From assembly GCA_964544305.1 (NCBI GenBank), contig CAZJAZ010000001.1, positions 1 to 64,000 of the forward strand: a stretch of 64,000 nt of DNA, given 5' to 3'. This DNA is from JAFDWI01 sp964544305 (GTDB lineage: Bacteria; Actinomycetota; Acidimicrobiia; Acidimicrobiales; Iamiaceae). A program made the position numbers and the translations under genes. Shown here one piece after another: positions 42,484 through 48,948 of this stretch. A model generated the notes under the pieces. The model ran no database searches and was not told the DNA's origin. It saw only the letters and a list, made by a program, of their open reading frames with translations. Within the stretch, counting starts at the first letter, position 1. Each line of letters starts with the position of its first letter.

Positions 42484-43004
42484 GTCTTGATCACATTTGG
42501 GCAGGATGGCGAACAAGCTACATCGCCGAAGTGAACGAAACGGGAGGATCACAGTTGACGCCCGACGACACTGGGCGGTCACTGTTCCAGCGCATCTATG
42601 AATCAAATGAGCCCGACGAGCAAACGCATATTGTGTGGCGGGGGACCCGGACGTTCGCGATCCTCAACGCATATCCCTACGGCAGTGGGCATATCCTTGT
42701 CTTACCGGTTCGCGCGGTGGCAGAAATTGACGACTTGGAACCTGATGAGTACCGCGAGCTTTGGGAAAGCGTTCGTTCGGCTGTGATTGCCGTCAAGGCC
42801 GCCTATCGACCGGATGGGGTAAATGTAGGAGTGAACTTGGGACGCGGTGCAGGCGCTGGCGTGCCCGATCACCTTCATGTCCACGTCCTTCCCCGTTGGG
42901 TGGCAGATTCCAATTTCATGACGTCAGTTGCACATACGCGGGTCCTTCCCGAACCGCTCAACGTGACCTGGGAAAAATTGCGGGAAAGTTGGCCCACCCC
43001 ATGA
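42480..43004 (+). CDS. HIT-family nucleotide phosphorylase/hydrolase
   Basis: A 174-residue histidine-triad protein, similar to the AP4A phosphorylase-like protein encoded between thrS and pgsA in mycobacteria. Its active site is DHLHVHVLPRW near 129-139 (HxHxH), preceded by the nucleotide-binding GHILVLPVRAV near 75 and GVNVGVNLGRGAGAGVP near 113-129. GTG start overlaps thrS. It may hydrolyse a dinucleotide or remove adenylylates; its presence in this conserved gene order suggests a tie to the lipid genes, not yet explained. Confidence 0.9.
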   Translation: MSLDHIWAGWRTSYIAEVNETGGSQLTPDDTGRSLFQRIYESNEPDEQTHIVWRGTRTFAILNAYPYGSGHILVLPVRAVAEIDDLEPDEYRELWESVRSAVIAVKAAYRPDGVNVGVNLGRGAGAGVPDHLHVHVLPRWVADSNFMTSVAHTRVLPEPLNVTWEKLRESWPTP

Positions 43005-43477
43005 GCGACGCAACAACGTCACAACGACCGCCAAACCTCTTCCCAAATAATTCCCGACGCAGAATTCCCGGATTGCTCTACATCTGCATCGCAATGGTTT
43101 GCTTGGCAACCTGGATCTGGCGCGGCCAAGGCGATCCGGTGCTTGTCAATAGCGGCATGCCTCTTGCAGGTGGAATACTTTTTGTGGTCGGGGTGTACTC
43201 CATTGTTGTTGGTGGAAAGCTCCAGATCCATGAAACCCAAGCACTTGACCTGGCAAGCACGGTCGTATCCGAACCAATTGGCCATGCTTCGGCACAGTTA
43301 GGTTGGCGTGGCTGGCTGAGCAGGCCAACGTGGCGCATCCTTTGGTACTCAGCCGAAAACCCTCCAACCCATCGAGGTCTGGTACAGGTCGATGGGTTGA
43401 ATGGCGAGATCTTGGATTCAATCGTGCAAGACAATCCAGAAGACTGGACTGCACTTGATGGAGGACTCGACCATTAG
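43001..43477 (+). CDS. Small two-helix membrane protein of unknown function
   Basis: A 158-residue protein that I do not recognise. Residues 1-22 are polar and basic, two hydrophobic segments follow (about 24-41 and 51-70) and the rest is a soluble tail of about 85 residues rich in Trp, with LGWRGWLSRPTWRILWYSAENPPTHRGLVQV. The start overlaps the HIT gene by ATGA, so it is in the thrS operon. It has no counterpart that I know in the mycobacterial cluster. Candidate accessory factor for the phospholipid genes around it. Confidence 0.72.
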   Translation: MSDATTSQRPPNLFPNNSRRRIPGLLYICIAMVCLATWIWRGQGDPVLVNSGMPLAGGILFVVGVYSIVVGGKLQIHETQALDLASTVVSEPIGHASAQLGWRGWLSRPTWRILWYSAENPPTHRGLVQVDGLNGEILDSIVQDNPEDWTALDGGLDH

Positions 43478-43559
43478 GGCACGTCATGCGATGAACTTCC
43501 AATACCATGAGAATCGTGCCAGTACCGGTAAAATGGTGAAGGTTCTTTGAGGAGGCCAC

Positions 43560-44237
43560 ATGTTCGACGGACGATTCCGGTCACAAGCTGAAGTACGGCT
43601 CCGGCCAATTGGAAAGAATCTCCAACGGACCGGAATCAAAGCTGACCATCTCACCGCTTTTGGTATCGTGATGGCCGCGGCCGGTGCCGTTGCCATTGGT
43701 GCAGGCGCACTTCGCCTTGGCCTTATCTTGCTTATCTTGACCGCCGTTCCCGACGTGCTCGATGGGGCCGTTGCCAAAGCGTCCGGCACGGCGTCACCGC
43801 GGGGCGCATTTTTTGACTCCGTCGCCGACCGCTTGACGGACGCACTTCTGCTCGGCGGTGTTGCCTGGTACTTGTCGACGGGCCACCCGGGCCGCATCGC
43901 GGTTCTTCCTCTCGCGGTGTTGGCAGCGTCAATGCTGATCTCCTATGAACGAGCAAAAGCTGAAGCGCTTGGTTTTGAAGCAAAAGGTGGCCTAATGGAG
44001 CGAGCAGAACGGATGGTGATGCTTGCCATTGGTTTGCTCTTTTCGAATTTGCTCATCGCCATTCTCTGGATCATGTTGGCGCTCACTCTGGTGACCGCGA
44101 TTCAGCGCTTTCTCAAAGTCTGGCGGCAAGCATCTTTGCCTCGTGCTTCGCGTCCTTCGCCTCGGCGTCGGGGCAGAACGGCGCAACGTGTCCAGCAACG
44201 CGCCTGGCGAACGAAGTCTGACGAGCGTCGACGGTAG
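43560..44237 (+). CDS. pgsA: Phosphatidylinositol (phosphate) synthase, CDP-alcohol phosphotransferase
   Basis: A 225-residue six-helix enzyme of the CDP-alcohol phosphotransferase family. The active-site signature reads DVLDGAVAKASGTASPRGAFFDSVADRLTD near 63-92: all four Asp and both Gly are present, but the usual Arg of the DG-x2-AR segment is Lys. By position beside thrS, HIT and PatA it should be the PgsA1-type enzyme making phosphatidylinositol phosphate from CDP-diacylglycerol and inositol phosphate. A strong GAGGAGG precedes the ATG. The C-terminus is Arg-rich. Substrate assignment rests on context. Confidence 0.88.
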   Translation: MFDGRFRSQAEVRLRPIGKNLQRTGIKADHLTAFGIVMAAAGAVAIGAGALRLGLILLILTAVPDVLDGAVAKASGTASPRGAFFDSVADRLTDALLLGGVAWYLSTGHPGRIAVLPLAVLAASMLISYERAKAEALGFEAKGGLMERAERMVMLAIGLLFSNLLIAILWIMLALTLVTAIQRFLKVWRQASLPRASRPSPRRRGRTAQRVQQRAWRTKSDERRR

Positions 44238-44243
44238 CGAGCA

Positions 44244-45146
44244 TTGGCGTCAAAAGCGGTCTATCACGCGTACCGTTTGGGGGCAGGAGTCGCACGTGTA
44301 CTCCCTGAACCGTGGATACCATCATTCGAACGTGGCGGGGGTTACGTCGCAAGTCGCCTAATGGCATCACGTCGCACACAAGTCGAACGAAATCTTGAAC
44401 GTGTCTATGGTCCTGGACTGTCGCAACGAACAAGACAAGAACTCATCATCGAAACATTTAGCAGTTACGCGCGTTACTGGATTGAGTCATTTCGATTGCC
44501 TCATATGACGCCAGACGAAATCAATAATGGAGTGTTCGTTGACAATTACGAAGCGATTGCACAAGCGTTGGCGGCAGGAAACGGCCTGGTCGTTGCGATG
44601 CCACACGTTGGTGGGTATGACTGGGCCGCGTTTTGGCTCGCGTCGTTCAAGCATGTGGCAGTCTCGTCAGTAGCTGAAGCCGTTGAGCCTCCTGAACTTG
44701 CCCAATGGTTCTTGTCGTATCGGCAAAACTTAGGAATCGAAATATACCCGCTCGGCCCAAAGGCAGGGACTGCTTGTGCTCGAGCGCTGAAGCAGAATCG
44801 ACTGGTGTGCCTGGTAAGCGACCGCGATATCGCAGGTGGCGGAATTGAAGTGCCGTTTTTTGGTGAGACAACGACATTGCCCGCGGGTCCGGCGACGTTG
44901 GCGCTGCGGTCCGGGGCACCGTTGTTGACGGCTGCAACGTATTTTGATGGACGAAACCACCGATTTGTCGTTCAAGATCCGATTGACACCATGCGGCAAG
45001 CGTCGTTCCGAAAAGATGTGGTGCGCATCACAAGCGAAATGGCTCAGCGGTTCGAAGGTCTCATACGACAGGCCCCTGAACAGTGGCACATGATGCAGCC
45101 AAACTGGCCAAGCGATCGTGGCATCAATTTGGAGTCACGAACGTAG
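44244..45146 (+). CDS. patA: PatA-like phosphatidylinositol mannoside acyltransferase
   Basis: A 300-residue LpxL/PatA-family acyltransferase that would acylate the mannose of PIM. Catalytic H-x4-D is in MPHVGGYDWAAFW near 115-127 (HVGGYD), with CLVSDRDIAGGGIEVPFFGETTTLPAGPATLALRSGAPLL near 190-230 characteristic of the family. It follows the pgsA homologue by 6 bases, as in mycobacterial pgsA-patA-pimA, but pimA is elsewhere here. A TTG start at 44244 is assumed because no ATG or GTG fits closely. Its last 12 bases overlap the convergent helicase. Confidence 0.86.
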   Translation: MASKAVYHAYRLGAGVARVLPEPWIPSFERGGGYVASRLMASRRTQVERNLERVYGPGLSQRTRQELIIETFSSYARYWIESFRLPHMTPDEINNGVFVDNYEAIAQALAAGNGLVVAMPHVGGYDWAAFWLASFKHVAVSSVAEAVEPPELAQWFLSYRQNLGIEIYPLGPKAGTACARALKQNRLVCLVSDRDIAGGGIEVPFFGETTTLPAGPATLALRSGAPLLTAATYFDGRNHRFVVQDPIDTMRQASFRKDVVRITSEMAQRFEGLIRQAPEQWHMMQPNWPSDRGINLESRT

Positions 45147-46742
45147 CCAACGCTCTGCTGCGGCCAAGCGCTTTTCAAGGTCGTCTTCAGAAGCTTCGTC
45201 GATACGACTAATGCCAGCCATGCGGTTCAGCTCCGCATTGACACGAGCGTGAGGCATCTTTGCAAAACGTACAAGGTCGGCGGCCCGCGCTGCATTCAGT
45301 CGTCGAAGGTTGCGCCGACGAGATCCCGCGGTCGTCGGAGTTACATCCCCTCGATCGACCGTGTTCGCGGCGCGAACTGGAAGAGGTGGGAGATCGCAAA
45401 GTAACTCGGGGTCATCGTCTGCAGTTGAAATCCCCGTAGGGGGAGCGGTCGAGGCAACGTGTGCTTCGCCGAGCGGTGTGGCCGACAAGGGAGCAAACAA
45501 CGAGAGTTGTTCCTCCTCGGCGACGACACTTGCATTTGCAGCCCGGTCGCTTGTCACGCGATTTCCATTGAGTATCAGGTGGTGGCGTCGCACCCGCGCA
45601 ATCTCGGCCGCGCGTGTGCGCAACCTTGGATCGTCTGGAATATAGAGACACGCCCGCAAGCCGTTGTCACTTGGGCGTTGGCGTACAAAGCGGCCGACGG
45701 CCTGACGGAAGAACAGTTCCGTGGTCGTTGTGGTGGCGAACACGCCAACTGCCAATCGCGGGATGTCGACCCCCTCGGAAACCATTCGAACCGCGATGAG
45801 CCAAGGGTCTCGCGAGGACGCAAAGCGTGCAATCCGTTGCGACGCGTGATCATCGTCCGATGTTGCAACGATCGCCCGGACACCATGGCGTTCGGCCAAG
45901 AGCTGACCGATACTCCGTGCGTGCTCTTGGTCGGTTGCGATGACCAATCCACCAGCGTCGGGTAAATCACGACGAACATCAATGAGGCGACGATGTGCCG
46001 CGTCAATGACGGCGGGAAGCCAGTCGCCCGTAGGAGAAAGGGCGGTACGCAGTCGTTGCGCCGCCAACGTGGGGTCAAGTGCGTCCCGAAACGATGCACG
46101 CTGATGGGAGCCATCAGGGGTGATCCACTCCATGTCCCCATTGAGACTGGGAAACTCAATGTGGCGAATCACGTTGCCATCAGCGAGAGCGTCGCCGTAG
46201 CTGTATTCAAAGTCGGGCATCGCTTCGTCGAGCGCGTAGCGCACAAACGGTATCGCATGATTATCGGATCGAAAGGGAGTACCAGATATTGCGAGTCGCC
46301 AATTGGCATCACGAAAAGCTTCCAAGATGCCACGACCCCAAGCCCGTTCATCACCGGCGTGGTGGATCTCATCAAGGATTACCAGGCCATTGCGAGCGAG
46401 TTTCGCAAAAGTACCTGGTGAGCCGGCGACTTGTTGATAGGTCGTGACGACACCATGCATGTCGTCGGGTAAGGACCCGCGAGCAGGCGTCCATTCTGAG
46501 TCAAACGCGAACCCGAACTGGGCACCAGCAACGACCCATTGCGTCTTGAGGTGCGCGGTCGGAGCAACGATAACGATTGGAGCTTGATGCGAATTGGCAA
46601 AATGACGCCGAAGCGCGGTGAGGGCAAAGGTTGTCTTGCCAGCACCGGGTGTTGCGACGGCCAAAAAATCTTTCTCGGCCCGTTCTTCAAGCAGATCCAG
46701 CGCACGACGCTGCCAACGTCGAAGTCGAATAGCGCGATTCAC
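45135..46742 (-). CDS. Superfamily 2 DEAD/DEAH-type helicase
   Basis: A 535-residue helicase. Motif I is ATPGAGKTTFAL near 30, motif II LDEIHHAG near 118, motif III ISGTPFRSD near 149 and motif VI FFRQAVGRFVRQR near 345. The first domain resembles ResIII/XPB-type proteins. Its C-terminal 130 residues are unique, ending in a small charged helix. The substrate could be a DNA repair or restriction role. A GTG at 46742 overlaps the M18 stop (GTGA); a longer frame enters M18 coding. It is the third gene of the DUF4388-M18-helicase operon. Confidence 0.88.
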   Translation of the reverse strand: MNRAIRLRRWQRRALDLLEERAEKDFLAVATPGAGKTTFALTALRRHFANSHQAPIVIVAPTAHLKTQWVVAGAQFGFAFDSEWTPARGSLPDDMHGVVTTYQQVAGSPGTFAKLARNGLVILDEIHHAGDERAWGRGILEAFRDANWRLAISGTPFRSDNHAIPFVRYALDEAMPDFEYSYGDALADGNVIRHIEFPSLNGDMEWITPDGSHQRASFRDALDPTLAAQRLRTALSPTGDWLPAVIDAAHRRLIDVRRDLPDAGGLVIATDQEHARSIGQLLAERHGVRAIVATSDDDHASQRIARFASSRDPWLIAVRMVSEGVDIPRLAVGVFATTTTTELFFRQAVGRFVRQRPSDNGLRACLYIPDDPRLRTRAAEIARVRRHHLILNGNRVTSDRAANASVVAEEEQLSLFAPLSATPLGEAHVASTAPPTGISTADDDPELLCDLPPLPVRAANTVDRGDVTPTTAGSRRRNLRRLNAARAADLVRFAKMPHARVNAELNRMAGISRIDEASEDDLEKRLAAAERWLRS

Positions 46743-48007
46743 CGTGCAGAAAAATACGCGGTGAGCGCTTGGGTCAAGCGATGTGGGTCGTGTGTCCCAC
46801 AAACTTCACGAATCGAATGCATTGCATACTGGGCAATCCCGACGTCAATCGTTGGTACGCCGAGCGTCGTCTCAAGCATCGGGCCGATTGTAGAGCCGCA
46901 CGGCATTTCTGAATGGGCAACAAAATGTTGCAGCGCAACGTTCGTCGAGTCGGCAGCTTCGACGAAAGAAGCGAGAGCTTGTGGTGAGGTCGCGTAGCGC
47001 TGCTGCGCGTTGTGCTTCACGACCGGGCCTCCGCCAAGGACGACCAGGTGTTGTGAATCGTGGCGTTCCGGATAGCCGGGGTGTGTGCCGTGGGCCATGT
47101 CCACTGAAACGGCGCTCGATCCCGCGAGTGAGGCGAGAAACTCGCTTCGAGACAGCCCAAAATGTAAGCCAACGCGTTCGAGAGTTTGAAGAAGCCGTTG
47201 ACTTTGTGCGCCAGCTGCTGTGCCGCTACCAACTTCTTCGTGATCGAATAGGACGGCGACTTGTTGATAGTCCTGTGAGGGGCCTGCATCGATAAGTGCG
47301 CAAATCGCACTGTGGCAGCCGACAAGATCGTCAAGTCGACCTGATGCAAGAAAATCGCCTCCACGACCGGTCAATCGTGCGGGCGTCACATCAAACGGAG
47401 TGAGTGTCCACCCGCGAATCGTCGAGGGCTCGACACCCGCGAGATCGGCAAGATACTTGGAGAAGGCATCCGCTCCGAGGTGGCCAAGACCCCACAGAAG
47501 CGGGAGATGGCGCTGGCGATCCAACTTCAAACCATCGGTCGTAATGGCGCGGTCAAGGTGGATGGCGAGTTGGGGAATTCGAAACTGTGGGTCGCGGTCG
47601 AGGACAAGTTTCTCGACCAACCCGTGTTCTGTCGTGACGTGGACGGTGCCTGCAATACCGAGATCTCGATCGAGCCACGAATTGAGAAGTGGTCCTCCAT
47701 ATACCTCAACACCAAGACGGGTCACACCATGTTCGGCGAGTACCGGATTTGGTTTGATGCGAAATCCTGGACTGTCCGTGTGCGCCCCTACGATTCGTAA
47801 CGGTGCTTTGGGGGAAAGACTCGCGGACCTTCGCCAGGCGATCACGCTTCCATTGAATTGAACGTAGCCCGCTTCACTTCGAACACGGTCAGAAACGTCA
47901 TCAAAGGGCTCGAAACCCGCGTCGTTCAGTCGGAGAATCGCCTCTTGGGCCGCATGGCGTGCGGTTGGGGAAGCATCAAGGTAGCCAATGAGATTGTCTA
48001 CATTCAT
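46739..48007 (-). CDS. M18 family aminopeptidase (aspartyl aminopeptidase-like)
   Basis: A 422-residue two-zinc peptidase. Zinc ligands and motifs: RIVGAHTDSPGFRIKP near 70-86 (His-x-Asp-Ser-Pro), VAVLFDHEEVGSGTAAGAQSQ near 245-266 (Glu-Glu), SVDMAHGTHPGYPERHD near 295-312, and the final His in HSEMPCGSTIGPM near 368-380. It removes N-terminal acidic or hydrophobic residues. It overlaps the DUF4388 gene start by 4 bases (ATGA) and the helicase by GTGA, so the three are translated together. Confidence 0.94.
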   Translation of the reverse strand: MNVDNLIGYLDASPTARHAAQEAILRLNDAGFEPFDDVSDRVRSEAGYVQFNGSVIAWRRSASLSPKAPLRIVGAHTDSPGFRIKPNPVLAEHGVTRLGVEVYGGPLLNSWLDRDLGIAGTVHVTTEHGLVEKLVLDRDPQFRIPQLAIHLDRAITTDGLKLDRQRHLPLLWGLGHLGADAFSKYLADLAGVEPSTIRGWTLTPFDVTPARLTGRGGDFLASGRLDDLVGCHSAICALIDAGPSQDYQQVAVLFDHEEVGSGTAAGAQSQRLLQTLERVGLHFGLSRSEFLASLAGSSAVSVDMAHGTHPGYPERHDSQHLVVLGGGPVVKHNAQQRYATSPQALASFVEAADSTNVALQHFVAHSEMPCGSTIGPMLETTLGVPTIDVGIAQYAMHSIREVCGTHDPHRLTQALTAYFSAR

Positions 48008-48744
48008 GTTTCGCTGTCCATTTCAATGACGGTTTTGGCCTGCATGAGGTCATAAAGAACTCCGCATACTTCAAAAGCGCTGAGGCCCAGTTCATTGATA
48101 ATCTCGGCAACGGTCCTCTGGCCGTTGCAGAGTGCAAGTATTTGCCATTCATCCGCGGTGATTGTGAGTCCTTGCTTATCCTCAGGCAGTTGGGGGCGAA
48201 GACCAACGACAATGCCGGTAGAGGGAACAAGTTGTGCGATGCGTTGCCATTCTTGTCGCCGACGTTCAGCTTCAGTGAGCACGTCCATATGTGACATGCA
48301 GATCGCAACCCCGAGTGGATCTTCTACCCCAGACCAAAACTCAAAAGTGTCTGCACCGACAACCACAACTTCAAAAACGGTGGTAAGGATTTGTTCGCGG
48401 GCAACATTCTCAATTCTCTTGGCATCGACGTCAAAGAGATCAAACAGCGTTTCGACGAGCGATGCACCGGGCTTTGTTGCGCTACGGGCCCCCTCGAACT
48501 CAGGGTCGGTAACGATTCCTTGGCGAACGAGCAGCGACTTGGGGGTTGGGGTTCCAGGCGAGGTGCCGTAGCTTACGCACCCTTTTGTGATCCAAATGGA
48601 TGCTTCGACTGGTTCGCCGAGAACCAGCATTCCTGACATTTCGGTCGAAGTGAACAAGGCAAAAAGTTCTTCGAGAGTGAAATCTGTCGACGATCCTGTG
48701 AGATCTGGAGGAGTACTCGGGCGATTGAGCGCAGGAATGTCCAC
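48004..48744 (-). CDS. DUF4388 (PATAN-like) protein
   Basis: A 246-residue protein. Residues about 18-95 form the DUF4388 domain (FTLEELFALFTSTEMSGMLVLG...IWITKGCVSYG), seen in bacterial signalling proteins as a possible sensor or adaptor. The C-terminal region, around ILALCNGQRTVAEIINELGLSAFEVCGVLYDLMQ (about 200-235), looks like a winged helix. It begins an operon with the M18 peptidase and helicase, divergent from the conservon with a 204-base gap. The GTG at 48744 is 8 bases after TACATT. A link to the conservon is plausible but not shown. Confidence 0.82.
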   Translation of the reverse strand: MDIPALNRPSTPPDLTGSSTDFTLEELFALFTSTEMSGMLVLGEPVEASIWITKGCVSYGTSPGTPTPKSLLVRQGIVTDPEFEGARSATKPGASLVETLFDLFDVDAKRIENVAREQILTTVFEVVVVGADTFEFWSGVEDPLGVAICMSHMDVLTEAERRRQEWQRIAQLVPSTGIVVGLRPQLPEDKQGLTITADEWQILALCNGQRTVAEIINELGLSAFEVCGVLYDLMQAKTVIEMDSET

Positions 48745-48752
48745 GACCCGAC

Positions 48753-48758
48753 AATGTA
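48753..48758 (-). promoter_or_regulatory. -10 element of the DUF4388 operon (TACATT)
   Basis: TACATT on the minus strand lies 8 bases before the GTG at 48744 with no Shine-Dalgarno, so the operon mRNA is predicted to be leaderless. Confidence 0.5.
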
Positions 48759-48884
48759 GCGCGCTGCGGGGTATCGCCCATCCGAGGTGGCAGAGTATGC
48801 TTCAATAGCTCTTGGGTCATTTGGCCCGAAAGTGTGCAGGGGTACCGTGCAACCTCAAAGTCGTACGTCACCTGCCGAAAGGAC

Positions 48885-48912
48885 GCGACTGACTGATTTC
48901 TCAGTCGGTCGC
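48885..48912 (+). repeat. Strong inverted repeat upstream of cvnA
   Basis: GCGACTGACTGA and TCAGTCGGTCGC form a 12-base stem (one T-G pair in RNA) around a TTTC loop. It ends 36 bases before the cvnA start. A T-run does not follow, so it is not a standard terminator; it may be an operator or a 5' leader hairpin. Confidence 0.6.
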
Positions 48913-48948
48913 ATTTGGCCCAAGTGATGGTGAGGAGACTGATCGCGA

